Assembly: GCA_030141605.1 (NCBI GenBank)
Contig: JAQGDQ010000029.1
Location: 551,501-615,500 of the forward strand
DNA length: 64,000 bases
From: Tubiluchus corallicola
Taxonomy: Eukaryota > Priapulida > Priapulimorpha > Priapulimorphida > Tubiluchidae
Direction of reading: 5' to 3'
How positions within the stretch are numbered: position 1 is the stretch's first letter; each line of letters begins with the position of its first letter. Shown in pieces: positions 1 to 12,400 of this stretch. The notes beneath the pieces were generated by a model, which was not told where the DNA came from, did no database searches, and worked only from the letters and a program-made list of their open reading frames with translations. Position numbers and translations under genes: made by a program.

Positions 1-60
1 TCTTTTGCTCTCAACCAAAGTCTCGACATTATGCCCAATGATTTCTGCACTTTGCTCAGC
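1..60 (+). CDS. Possible internal exon cut by the left edge
   Basis: Frame 1 is open from base 1 (20 codons, including NQSLDIMPNDFCTLLS) and meets a good donor, GTATGC, at 61. If real, it is the 3' end of an exon that starts outside the window and ends in phase 0. The reverse strand is also open here, so the strand is not certain. The product is not recognised, and no downstream exon with matching phase was found: the terminal exon candidate at 478 needs phase 1. Confidence 0.22.
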
Positions 61-477
61 GTATGCAAACGATAGATATTTATATCACTACGTAATATTT
101 TACGTAGTAATATTATTATCTGTGATGCAGACGTGCCATGGCTAAAATATATCCATGGTGAAAACGGCATGTCATATTCTGGCCAAGAAGTACGACTACT
201 CGACGAGTAAAAGATTACAAGTAATGTATTTCCGATGGTTTTCATGCGCATGCTAAATCTGTGGAGCATAAAGTTAGCCCAAAATCGGCTAATTATTACG
301 ACTACTAGTATGCATAATTACAGGCCTACACTTTCTGCAGGCTGTAAGCTTACCATAAATAACTCTCTGCTAGGAAGTACAAAACAACAGGCAATAGTAC
401 AGAAGATACAGTATTCAATAATGCAGGCCAAAAGTGTTGCTGAAACAATGGAGTCTAACATCACCTCAGCTTAACAG

Positions 478-683
478 GGAAGCCTCGCACATTTCGCACA
501 ACCTGCAATTTTGTGAAGTTGACGGAGCATTATTGGAGGCTACGAGGAACTTTAAAAACTCAAAACTCAGGTACTCGTGATTTTCATTCAAACAGGAATG
601 ACTTGAAAATGCACTGGAATTGTGCCAAGTACATCCTCGAAACTGCAAGGCGGCTAAGGTGGTCGAAAAGCAAAGCCCACTGA
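478..683 (+). CDS. Possible 3'-terminal coding exon, unknown product
   Basis: After an acceptor-like stretch ending CTTAACAG at 477, one frame stays open for 67 codons to a TGA at 681-683. The composition looks protein-like: it is rich in Lys, Arg, Trp, Thr and Asn, and contains KPRTFRTTCNFVKLTEHYWR and NCAKYILETARRLRW. It would need a preceding exon that ends in phase 1. No family is recognised. The upstream stretch 343-474 is open in another frame (GSTKQQAIVQKIQYSIMQAK), so this could be a multi-exon gene tail or a decayed coding sequence with frame breaks. Confidence 0.33.
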
Positions 684-2572
684 ATCAGCTTTCAAAATAT
701 AAGCTCGGTAGGCGTTTGCGAAATATAACGCAAGATCTTAATTCCGTTCAACACTGAACACCGGACCACTTCGAGTTGCTCCAATAATAATAATATTTAT
801 TATAATAATTTTCATACCCATGCCTATGCAGGAGCGCATACACCTTTTGAGGTTTGGAGCCTTGGGGTTTTTTCACCGATGACTCCCTTTCCAAGTCCGC
901 CAAAATACTGAACTTATTTGAGCTTGTAAACTATGCCGGACTTTTCAATGCATGGCACTGACGGCAGAATTTAGTAAGCATTTATATTTACGAGATATTT
1001 AGTGTTAAGTTGTTTTAAGTCAATTTGAGCAAAAAAGTCCTATATTTTAAAGTCAATTAAAATGCAGATGCAACGCAAAATAAAACACTGTGTTACTTTG
1101 TTTTTGTGCATCTAATGTATGGTAGCTTGCTTTATAAACTATAGCTGTTTAATAAATTTTTAACAGTTTCATTATGTGCTTTATCGCATTGTATAAATAA
1201 GTTTTGTTCATAAGAGCGAGAAAATATTAAATGTGTTTAACAGTTAATTGAAGTGTAAATTGTTTTCGTATTATTTTTGTTGCCAGATCACAGCACCGTG
1301 CAGCATTCGGCTTAAAGAGCTTAATTGCGCACAGCAGTTGGGCGTATTTATAACCTGTACTCCACAATAATTATAAAGATCCTGCAAAAGCTTTTCCATG
1401 CGGTAAAAAAACTTTAGATTGTGAACGCTGAAAAACGCTTATCAAGGTAAAGTAAACTTGCAGCTGTCTGATTTGTGAACAAAAATTGCATTTGCTTCGC
1501 TATATAGAAGTTTAATTAAATGCCTGTCAACTTCACTGGTTTTTAGTTTTTGTAGTTTCTGTGACATGTACTGAGATAAGATTAATAATTAAGTTTGGAA
1601 CTGAAGGATGTTTGAAATGAGCCTATATTCGGCTCTATCATGCTCTATCTGCATTTTTATCATGCTCTATCCGCATTTTTGTCTGTACTACTGTACATAA
1701 GTTTTATCCTGCTTTCAAATTTCATACGTGTTTGCAAATACCATTTTAATTAAGATTACGTATTAAATGAAATGCATCAATAAATAAATAAACTTGTGAT
1801 GTCATGTCAATAGTTGTTGAAGACCAAGTAAAGAGAGATGTTGTGCTGAATGTGTATGACTATACCATACAGCCATGTCGTGTTTGTAATTTACTATCTA
1901 GTTCCATCATGATCTAGCGCAAGGAGGGCACAAAAACAAAATACATGATTGAAATTGTCAAAGTATGCAAAAACAGTTACTCAATGGGGTTTGATATTCT
2001 TAGGTGTAAATAGCCGGGTGTTTAAGTGACATAAAATTTGCGAACTGCAGTTCTATATGTTTTTCTTTCTGCAGGTAGAAAATGTCACACATTTGTAAGT
2101 TTGTAGTTTGTAGAAATTGTGAATTAGATAAAGGGCTTGGCAGTTATCAGGGCGATCCTTCAAGACACTAAGAAGCAATGAGAAATAAAAAAGACGATGA
2201 ATACTTTTTTCTTAATTTAATTTGTATCTAAATTTAGGAAATTAATTTTTACGAGTGAAAATTTTGCATCAATGTACGAATTTTTTTCAGTGGGCATTAC
2301 ATTTCCTTTTCTAGAACAAATCGCCAAAGTAGAACAAATACGGAAAAGTTCATAGAATATAAAAATTAAAATTTAAGTATTATTTTTTATCAGTCCTTTG
2401 AATTTTTCTATACTACCAATTATCAACAACGTGACGTTAATAATGCTACAATGTTAATTAACATTTTACAGAGGTTTGGTGTCTTAGCAAAAATATGATC
2501 AACAAGGGCAAATAAGCCGCAATATTAATTAACATTAAATAAATGATTTGATTGCCCCCACAAGGCCAGGGG
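684..2572. other. AT-rich non-coding stretch
   Basis: No convincing ORF, exon or RNA gene on either strand. It contains short runs such as AATAATAATAATATT near 786 and AATAAATAAATAAA near 1780, which could supply polyadenylation signals for a plus-strand gene. Nothing else stands out. Confidence 0.5.
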
Positions 2573-3520
2573 CTACATAGGACAAAGAGGAGGACAGCCT
2601 TCTTCTTCTCCCTCTTCCTCTTCCTCTTCTGCCTCTTCCTCTTCTTCTGCCTCTTCCTCTTCTTCTTGCACGTCGCAAAGAGATCCGATGTAGCCATCGT
2701 CGCATCGGCAAATAACTTCGCCTACACCATCGCCAAAACAGCAATCTCCTTTCAAGCATTGACACTCGCAGCCGTCATCCGTCAGATCCACTGGACCAGA
2801 ATCTGGCATGCAGGTACAAGATCCATCATCCCTCATCAAGGCTGGGAACTGACAAATACACGTTCCATCAGTAGCCGTTTCCCAAGGTGCATCTGGGCAT
2901 CGACATCCATAACCGTCTGTTTCTGCTATCATCGGTGGAGGACAAACACAATACTCTCCGTCAAAGACCATCCCATATGGGCAAGGAGGAATCACTCCAT
3001 ACGCATGCGTGAACCTGCTGTACAACTCTCTAACGGTTGAACATGTTTCCTGTTCGTTTGATGCTCGCCTGGAAGAAGAACACTTAAGGATATATCTTAG
3101 AAAATAATAGTGCTTCCGTTTCCACGGAAACTCGATAGAGATGATAGTACTATACTGAGTACCAGATGGTTTATTGCGTGATCTGACCATGCAGTCGTTG
3201 AAGTCAATAACAAAGTAAACGATGCTTTTACCGTTTCCGTAAACTGTGCACGTTTTGTAACCGCCTTTGTAGTCCAATGCAGTGCTGATAGTCCCAAAAA
3301 ATGGCTTCCTAAATTTTATTTGGACAACCATAAAGTCGCACCCGTCATAACACCGAACTCTGCTGCGTCTAATTGCGCGCCTGTGGCCGCCGAATATTCT
3401 TCTCACACTTCCTTCGTACTCAATATCCTCAGCATCGGGAGCATAACACACCATAATAAAGCACTGCAAGCACAACAAGATGCTGCAGGATGTGGCAATC
3501 CAACTATTGTATAGACTCAT
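2573..3520 (-). CDS. Secreted protein with ZP-N-like region, EGF-like repeats and acidic tail
   Basis: An intronless 315-residue ORF. Residues 1-26 form a signal peptide (hydrophobic core CSILLCLQCFIMVC). A basic segment, VRRIFGGHRRAIRRSRVR, follows at about 39-56. Residues 57-147 have the Cys spacing, the F-x-K-P-F segment and the YGNG segment seen in ZP-N-type domains. That assignment is my inference from pattern, not a search result. Residues 180-283 are Cys-rich with EGF-like units, the last ending CRCDDGYIGSLC. The C-terminus is a Glu-rich run closed by a short Cys-Pro motif (CPPLCPM), which is unusual. It probably acts outside the cell. The ATG complement at 3518-3520 directly precedes the signal peptide. 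An acceptor-like TTCTTCCAG lies within the ORF near 3070, but the frame is open through it, so no splice is needed. Confidence 0.7.
   Translation of the reverse strand: MSLYNSWIATSCSILLCLQCFIMVCYAPDAEDIEYEGSVRRIFGGHRRAIRRSRVRCYDGCDFMVVQIKFRKPFFGTISTALDYKGGYKTCTVYGNGKSIVYFVIDFNDCMVRSRNKPSGTQYSTIISIEFPWKRKHYYFLRYILKCSSSRRASNEQETCSTVRELYSRFTHAYGVIPPCPYGMVFDGEYCVCPPPMIAETDGYGCRCPDAPWETATDGTCICQFPALMRDDGSCTCMPDSGPVDLTDDGCECQCLKGDCCFGDGVGEVICRCDDGYIGSLCDVQEEEEEAEEEEEAEEEEEEGEEEGCPPLCPM
2597..2668. repeat. TTC/TCC-rich low-complexity tract encoding the Glu-rich tail
   Basis: A pyrimidine-rich plus-strand run of TTC, CTC and CCT triplets. On the minus strand it reads as GAA/GAG codons interrupted by Ala and Gly, giving the acidic tail of the secreted protein. 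Tract length is probably variable between individuals. Confidence 0.8.
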
Positions 3521-4414
3521 GCTACGTCAAATACCAAATAACAATAACGACGAGTATCATTTACAAAACCGCCACCTACTTGGCTAAACTCTTGTCATAT
3601 CTGTATATGCTCGTTAACCATGCATGGAAAACATGCAGTATCCTTGGCTTCTGTCCTTGCTGATTTTGAAAAGAGTGTACAATTGAACAAATGCGCTGTA
3701 TAAGTTCCTTTGACCACATGCGTGTTCATTAACCAACTGTCTACATGACAAAGTACAGTGCAAATTAGGGAGGAATTTTTCCTTTAGTTTTCAAACCACG
3801 ATTTTTTATAGTACCATTTCGGTGCCACTTTAAATCAAGACTATGTGAGAAGTCAAGAATATGAACAGAAAGAGAACATGAAAATATTCTGGAAAAAACA
3901 AAATACCAATTGATTAATGGGCGATTACTGCGTTATTATTCAATACGGGATATTATTGGTTTCAACCGCCCTGTACGATATAGTAATTTTTATTGCGATT
4001 TCTTATTATGGTAATTTAGCTAATGCACCGTTATGCGCAGGTTGTGCAGGTGTTCTTGGTGAAAAACTCAACAAATTGTTTGTCAACGTGAAATGTTTTA
4101 TTATTGCGAGAGAATTTTATTAAATAGCCAAAGTTTAATTAATAAAGCAGGAAAGTTAATGCCAGGAGATAAGCAACCCTGGATTTGGTTAGCAAGTAGA
4201 TAAGTAACTTCAGGGAAATCATCCTCAAGTTATTTCTTTCATCGAGTGAAAGCATACCTTTGTCAATCATGAGCTAAGTTTCCCTCCTGCCACAACTACC
4301 AACATCATTGGTGCTGGATTCTGCCCTCAGTCTACCAGACAGTGTAAAAAGGCTTATATAGTGTTTAATGTTTATATTTTATGTACTTGTTTCCAACGTA
4401 TGGTTTACTTTACT
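3521..4414. other. Intergenic stretch, nothing supported
   Basis: No exon or repeat that I can support. A 68-codon plus-strand frame at 3917-4123 has no recognisable content and is probably chance. The promoter of the minus-strand secreted gene should lie just above 3520, but I see no clear TATA element. Confidence 0.4.
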
Positions 4415-5022
4415 TAAAGTAAAAACCGGACCCAATGTTAAACTATACACTAGTACGCTCAAAACAATCTTCCCTGTAAAATACTGAAAGGGAACATACT
4501 ACTTTTTCAAGAATGACTTGTGCAAAAGAATTATTATTACAAAAATGTATTTGCGCTTTCGCGCGGCTAGTTAGTTGATGCTACATGCATTTCGCTATTC
4601 ACTAGTTAGATGGGCACTACTGCAACATGCATCTTGGAAACGCTTTGCACAAAAAAGTGCTGTACCTCTCACTTCACGGTTGATTAGTTTGTGATGTAGT
4701 GCAAACCTTATGCGTGAACACAGCGAAAAAGCAGAAATTTAAGTTTTAAACTTAAAATTTGTGAATGTTATACAGTATAATTGTACTTCAATTTTTCGCT
4801 TTTGTAAACATTTGCAACACGCTCGTATAATGCTTGTGCTGTTAAAAATTATTTTCAATTCTGGTGACATCACTAGTTGGGTTCGCCCGCTATTAATTAA
4901 GTTTTTAACCTATTATTTATTTATCAGAAACGCCTGGCATTATTATAAGCATTAAAATGTGTACTTTTTACCATACTTCAAAATGGGGGCAAGATATGAA
5001 AATTCATCCTGTTTTCCTTTAA
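4415..5022 (-). repeat. Family A dispersed repeat (MITE-like), copy 1
   Basis: Reverse-complement relative of the segments at about 18383-18953 and 28310-28875. Shared landmarks include CCGGACCCAAT near one end, TACATGCATTTC, TTTGCACAAAAA, and a terminal CTTTAAG. All three copies end in TTAA-containing inverted termini (TTAAAGgAAaaC at one end, GTCCGGTTTTTxxTTTAA at the other), as expected of a non-autonomous DNA transposon with TTAA targets. The copies have diverged considerably and carry no transposase. Confidence 0.6.
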
Positions 5023-6490
5023 GTCTCGGAACTATTAGAACACTCAAAAAGGACATTAACATCATTTAACTGTGTCATAGCAATTCGCTTGGAATTCACA
5101 TCAACTCGGCTAAGAACTAACAGATTTACTATGATGACTCATACTGATAGTGATAGTTTTGTAGTGAAACAGACTGTTTCAAACTTGCAACTGTTTTTTG
5201 CAAATTTGCAAAATTGTTGCATTGGTCTAGGTTTTTGCAGCCATTTAAAAAACAGAGCTGCGCACTGGAGAACAAAATAATAAATTTAATGATTGCTAAA
5301 CGATATGAATAGGTCAGTTGATGGTTTTTATTCGAACACAAATATTTAGGGCACCAATTACGGAAGTCCTCATCAACATAATTAATGCAAATTATAGCAT
5401 GGAACTCTGGGATTTAAAATTTAAAAGTTTAATATTTAAGTATTAATATTTAACGTTTATCACATCTAAGTAAATTTTTATTTTGGTAAGTAAAAATAAT
5501 GAGTCCATTAGTGGACATTTTTCAATCCTTGGTCAAATTGCAGGAATGATTCCTGGCAGTCTCATTAGCAGTTTAATCCCAACAAATAATTGTTGTTTCG
5601 ATATGCTTGTAAAATAATGGGGAACTATTGAAACACCCGATATTTTATTGTGGTCTTTTTCAATGTTATATATAAGCATACGTCGATAATATATGGGAAC
5701 CATTAATTGGTGACCATTTATTGTATGGTCGTATATAGGGGACTCATTGTTAACTTATCTTGGCAGTTATCATACAAGCCAACCAAGATGGTGTTATTTT
5801 CTATGGGTCGTGTTTATGTAAAAAAAGTTTTTAATAATTTCATAAGAAGCAAGATTTTCTAAAATTTGACTGTAAAAAGAAAACAAGAAAAACTAGCACA
5901 GTTTGCTGGTCTAGACTACAGTTTTTCTGCATTGCTTCAGTTACATATTTCACCTCATACTTAACATGCTACTGATGAATGGTCTCCAAGAATTCAAACC
6001 TCCACTTTGTTACAATTTTTACTCTTTTGCAAAAAAATTATGTTTATTATGTTTGCTTTCAAATTTACACAAATGTTCAACAAAACTACCAAACTAATGG
6101 TACAATCAGCTTTGTAGTATTACAGTATTTGCATTAATTGCAACCCGGCATTACAACACTGCTATTTTAATGCTCTTGTTTTGAACACATTCCTAGAAAA
6201 GGGCCTAAGTGTTCACTCCTGCGGCACGCATCGTTTGCGTTGTTGTAGTTGGCTATTTATTTATTTCGTAATCCGTCATCGTCGTCGTTGTCCGGCTGTC
6301 AGTAATCAAAACACGAGTTTGCTGGCATGTCGTCTTGTTTAACCAAGTAGCAGTCTTTCGATTACACAAACTACTGTACAAGTCAATACAGTTATCAATA
6401 AATTAGTGTTCTAACAGAATCTACCGTGATTAAAAAGTTGGGCAAAAGTTAGTCGCGCAAAATGCACTTCCTGTTATGTGCATTGGAAAA
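5023..6490. other. Intergenic stretch, nothing supported
   Basis: AT-rich. Overlapping short frames on both strands at 5089-5341 show no family features. It lies downstream of the PAN gene's stop codon and should contain its 3' UTR. Confidence 0.4.
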
Positions 6491-9400
6491 TTAACTTTGC
6501 ACTTCCCAGTAAAACACGCCAGGTATGTCGTTTGCTCCACCATCTTCCACCCTTTTAAAATTCTGCAACTCACACCTAGACCTAACTTCAGGTAAGCTTT
6601 CCTCGTAATTAAAGGTAATACAGGTATCTGTGGCAGAACACAGGCGTGCGCATGAGACCGCTGTACTCGCGTTCGTCGTCAAAAGAGATGCTGCTTGTGC
6701 GGCGTCGGTGTCCAAGCCAACTCGTTTGTACATTTGTTTTATCACCATCTCTTGACCTGAAAAATAAATGCGCAGTTTTGATTTCAGAAAATTAATGACA
6801 CTTCTAAAATGGTGCACCTAAATTATTGGAGAGTTTGGGCTCGATATCACAATAGCAGAGTTAATTATACTAAGTCGTGATACCAAGCTTGAAATTCAGG
6901 AAGTGTAAAAAAGTGAAATGCAACCTAGATTTGAACCAGGGATCATCTGCTTACATACAACACTTGACCACCGCAATCCCCAGTAGTCAAGCCAGTCCAA
7001 AGTTCATCCCTTATAACTGGCCAGCCAAAGTCACACCCAATATTAGATCGTTCACACAAGAACAATTCTAACTAGTTAGATCAATTATTTATTTTGATTA
7101 ATTTTGAGCCTGAAATTTTCGTGAGCGATTAATTAATTATTATGATGTTAATGTAAAGGTTATTATTGATGATGCTATACAAATCCACAATTAATTAAAT
7201 TTTGATAATGTTATGTATTTATCTAATTGTGATGTCTGGTGAATAAATTATGTTTATCAGTAATGGCTGCTTGTGCGTAGTTCACAATAAAATGTGGCGA
7301 CTCTTGATGGGATAGTTATCGCTGTATGAAGAATTTTAGTGAAAATTTAGATGGCGAATGCACAGATAATTGGGTCCGTCAGCGAGTTTAATTCCAGTAA
7401 GGAAGATTGGTGTAACTACCAGCAGCGGTTAGAAGCGTGGATGAGAGCGAATAATATTAATGACCAACAGAAGGTAGATGTTTTCTTGTCATTAATTGGT
7501 CCGGAAGCGTTTAGCTTAGTGTCCTCTCTTGTAACGCCAGATCCGGTGAATACGAAAACTTATGTGGAACTGACAAATAAATTATCGGATTATTATAAAC
7601 CACGCCGTAATAAGATAGCCGAGAGACTAAGACTCCGTGACAGAAAACAGCGTGAAGGTGAATCCATTGCGGAATATATTGTAGAGCTACAGAAATGCAG
7701 TAAATATTGCGAATTTTCAGCTCAAGAGCTGTCTGACAACTTGCGTGACACTTTTGTGTGTGGGCTTCGTGCTGGATTAATACAAAAGAAATTATTGGAA
7801 AGCTCTGATTTAACGTGGAACACAGCTCGGGAGATAGCATCAAATATGGAGGCAGCTACACGAGACACAAGTACACTTTCTGGCAGTGGATATGGTTCAT
7901 CCGAGGTAAACTACACTGGAAGAGGTAAAAATTTGAGAAGGAAATTGGTAAAACCTAGTTACCCGATGACTGTAAATAAACCGCATGTTTCAAGTAAATG
8001 TGGTCGGTGTTTGGGTGCGCATGAGGCATGGAGATGTCAGTTTAGGAATGCCAAATGTTATAACTGTTCAAAAATTGGGCATATCGCAAAGGTATGTAGA
8101 AGTGGACGTGGTTATGGACGTGGAAGTGGACGTGGACTACCTGGAAATACCAATGGTGTTAATCCAGACAGTGATTGTGCTGACGTGGTTCAAATTAGTT
8201 CCTTGTATAATCTTGGTACAGCAAAAAGTGCTACTACAAATGAGTACCAAGTGAGTGTCATTGTGAACAGGAAGCCAGTTTTGTTTACAGTAGATACTGG
8301 AGCTATGGTATCAGTTGTATCAGAAACTGAGTATCAGGAAAAATTTTCTATTCTGCCTTTGCAACGCACTAATTTAAAACTTCGTAGTTACTGTGGTAAT
8401 GAAGTACCGGTGTTAGGTCAAATACATGTTAGTGTGTGCTATGCAGGTCAGCAAGTGACCCTTCCACTTGTTGTGGTTAAAGGTGATCGTGTTCCGTTAT
8501 TGGGACGAAACTGGTTGAAGCATCTTAAGCTAAATTGGTCTGAAATTTTTAAAGTATAAGCCTACATGTGGTGCCACAGTTGATAGTGTGATGGAAAAAC
8601 ACAAGTCAGTTTTTCAGTCATGTAGTAAACCGATTGAAAGCTACAAAGCACACATTGAGCTTAAACAAGGTGCAAGACCTATATTTTGGAGACCACGACC
8701 AGTACCCTATGCTCTTAAGGATGCTGTGGATGAGGAGTTAACCCGGTTAGAAAACAATGGTATTATAAAGAAAGTGGAAAATAGCAAATGGGCTGCTCCA
8801 ATAGTGGTTGTCCCCAAAAAGAAAACTGGGAAGGTCAGGATTTGTGGTGATTATAAGGTCACAGTAAATCAGATGGTGGAAGACGAACCACATGATTTTC
8901 CGACAACAGCTGATATGTTTGCGACCCTATCAGGTGGTAAAATTTTTACCAAGTTGGATTTAACAAATGCATATCAACAGCTAGAACTAGACGAAGAGTC
9001 TAAAGAATTACTGACTGTGAACACTCATCGAGGCCTGTACCAGTATCAACGTCTTGCTTTTGGTGTGAAAACTGCGCCAGCAATTTTCCAGAAAATGATG
9101 GATAAAATTTTGTGTGGTGTTGAGCATACATGTTGTAAAATAGATGATATTTTAATTAGTGCACGTGATGACAAGGAGCATGTTAAATTGCTAGATAATG
9201 TGCTTACTAGATTAGCTAACCATAATATACATCTAGGCAGAGATAAATGTTATGTAGGTGTTCAAAGTGTTGAATTTTTAGGTCATATGATTGAGCCAGC
9301 TGGAGTTAGACCTACCGAAGAAAAGGTAGAAGCCATTCTTAAAGCTAAAACTCCCAGAAATGTTTCTGAGCTTAGATCATTCTTAGGTATTGTAAATTAC

Positions 9401-12400
9401 TACTCACATTTCTTGCCTGATTTATCAACTACCTTTGCTCCTTTGTACCAGTTGTTGCAAAAAGGTGTTCCATGGAAATGGTCATCAGAGTGTGACAGTG
9501 CACTAGGTAAAGTTAAACAGTGCTTAACTAGTGATTCATTGTTAGTGCACTATGATTTAAAGAAGCCACTCACCTTGGCATGTGATGCTTCACCATTTGG
9601 TGTGGGTTGTGTCATATCGCACATCATGGAAAATGGCGAAGAACGTCCGATTGCTTATGCGTCTAGAACCTTGACAGCTGCAGAGAAGGGTTACAGTCAG
9701 ATTGAAAAGGAGGCACTTGGCATAGTGTATGGTGTTCAGAAGTTTCACAAATATTTGTATGGGCGGCATTTTACATTGTATACCGATCATAAGCCTTTGA
9801 CTGCCATCTTTGGGCCAAAAACAGCTGTGCCTAGTCTTGCTGCGTTAAGACTACAGCGTTGGTCTTTAATTCTTATGGGCTATGAATATGACATCCGTTA
9901 CAGAAAGTCAAGTGAGCATGAAAATGCTGATACATTGTCTAGGTTTCCATTATCAGGTTGTACTTTAGCAACTGAGTTGGATGTTAATTATTTTTCTTAT
10001 GTAAATGATTTGCCAGTTACAGCAAAGAGTATCAGTGAAGAATCTCGTAAAGATCCTATTTTGTCTAGAGTATGGTATCATGTCATGAACGGTTGGCCGG
10101 CTCAGGTAGATCAAATAGTCCTTTAATGCCTTATTTTCTTAGACGCCATGAGTTGTCTAATGACAATGGTTGTCTTCTTTGGGGGTTACGTGTCATTATA
10201 CCAACCCGTTTCCAGTTTCAACTACTTGACGAATTGCACCGTGAGCATTTTGGAATGGTACGTATGAAAGCTTTAGCTCGTTCTTATTTTTGGTATCCTG
10301 GCTTAGATGCTGATATCGAAAATTTAGTAAAAGGCTGTAGTGTATGCCTTAGTGTTAGAAATAATCCAGTGCGTGCACCAGTAATTCCGTGGAAATTTCC
10401 GTCTAAAGTGTGGGAGAGAGTGCACATTGATTTCTTTGAGATTGATGGGAAGCATTTCCTTATCTTGGTTGATGCCTATTCTAAATGGTTAGAGATACAG
10501 TATATGCCATCTACAACTTCTACAAGAACAATCGAAGTACTTGGTACTTGGTTTGCTTCTTTTGGGCTACCTGTTGAGTTAGTATCTGACAATGGGCCTC
10601 AACTGGTATCTGAAGAGTTTGAGAACTTCTTGAGATCAAATGGTGTAAAACATTCTGTTTCTCCTATTTACCATGCACAGAGTAATGGTGCTGCTGAACG
10701 TAATGTTCAAACTGCAAAATTAGCTTTAACTAAATACATGATGGAAGCTAAGAATATACCTTACATGACTATTTGTAAAATGCTGAATAACTTTTTACTT
10801 ACTTATAGGAATACTCCACGTAGTACAACTGGACGTAGTCCAGCAGAACTTATGTTGCAGAGAATGCCTAGAATTAGATTTAGTATGTTAAAGCCAGATT
10901 TAAGAGAGGAAGTGGTTAGTAAGCAGGAGAAAACAGTTGATCATGATAAAACTGTTCGTGAATTCTCTGTAGGTGAGACAGTTAGGGTGAGGAATCACCG
11001 TGGAGGTGTGCTTAAATGGGACATTGGCAAAGTTCTAAAGAGAATTGGTGTTGTTAGGTACAGAGTTAAGATTGGTTATCAGGTTAAGCATGTACATGTA
11101 AATCATATGCTGAAAAGTGGAGAATTCGTTAAGGATGATGATTGTGTAAAATTCGATGGGTCTACAGATGATGTAATCGAAGTTCCAGTTAGTCAGCCTG
11201 TGGCTGAATCTGAAACATTGCCTGTAAAAGATTCAAGTTCCATTGCTGAATCAGTTAAAAATTATGATGATGATTTGCCGACTGTAGACAAACCTTCAAT
11301 TTTTGAAGAAAATCATCCAGTAACGGTATTGCCTAAACCACCTGTAGAACCTGTTAGACGATCCAGTAGAATCAGGAAGGCTCCTGATAGGTTGATTGAG
11401 TCTGTGTGATTTGTTTGCAAATTGATACCTTAATTGAAATAATTTAGTACTGATTTGGAATTTCTGTATTAGGGCACATACAAATTGGTGTTTGTATTTT
11501 CATTGGCTAATTGTCATTATAGCTTATAATAGTTATTCTGATTGAAGATTTCTTTTGGTATACTATACCTAATTAGAGTTATATTACACGTAATTAGGTC
11601 TACTTGTTACTTACGTGTTTTAGTTGTCGCAATTCATTATAGTTGTGTTCAATTATTTTGAGAATTCAGTACATATTACTCTGGCTGTTTGATGGGTTTT
11701 CCCCAAATTACTTTACTGTGTAAATTTAAATGGTTTGAGAGAGAATCAAACAAGTTAAATAATGCCTAAAAGTTCACAGTGGTGTATTCATTGTGCATTG
11801 AAGTTGTATTGCACATTTCAAAAACCATCTTTTGTTGATTTTCCTAAATGTGTTAAGTTTATTTGATGCTAGTTTATATCTAGAGGGAGGATTGTTATGT
11901 ATTTATCTAATTGTGATGTCTGGTGAATAAATTATGTTTATCAGTAATGGCTGCTTGTGCGTAGTTCACAATAGATAAAACAATCAAATTCGACGTCTGC
12001 AATGTAAACTGAAAGTTCCTTGTTCAAATACAGGCTGCATTCCAACTTTGGTGTCAGACACCAGTTAAATTAAAAATATGTACAGTTTTATTTATTTTAA
12101 CTAATATTTGTTAAAATTTATTTACGAGTTTTCTATAACTACTTGTTAAAAATCCCACAGTAACCGCATGATGAAAATCTTTTTCACTACCTGATCATGA
12201 CTGATATACGTGCAGTAGAAACGTTATTATTTTTAATAAAAAAATGATAAGTTCGTTGTTTATTGTGTGATGTTTAACAAATTGTCGTTCTTGCTAAACT
12301 AAGAGTTTGAAAACTCAGTTCGTATATAACTGTGCATTTATTAAAATTTACTCATCGTCCATCGAGGTGACTTTGTTTCTACTGAGGCTGACATATCCGA

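Larger units (their letters stand above)
7204..11978 (+). mobile_element. Ty3/gypsy (Mag-like) LTR retrotransposon, nearly complete
   Basis: Two identical 81-bp direct repeats (7209-7289 and 11893-11973), both beginning TGTTATGTATTT, flank gag-protease, reverse transcriptase/RNase H and integrase reading frames in the order PR-RT-RH-IN. That order identifies Ty3/gypsy. The outer five bases, GATAA at 7204-7208 and again at 11974-11978, are a perfect target-site duplication. A candidate primer-binding site and a polypurine tract lie where expected. There is no envelope gene. Two frame changes (near 8534-8590 and 10072-10126) break the polyprotein. The style of the double zinc-knuckle Gag and the protease points to the Mag lineage, by general resemblance only. 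It sits in the intron of the minus-strand PAN gene. Confidence 0.93.

Noticed and set aside
571-595. 25-bp GT...AG segment inside the 478-683 exon candidate
   Set aside because: Far too short for a normal intron, and the exon frame is open straight through it.
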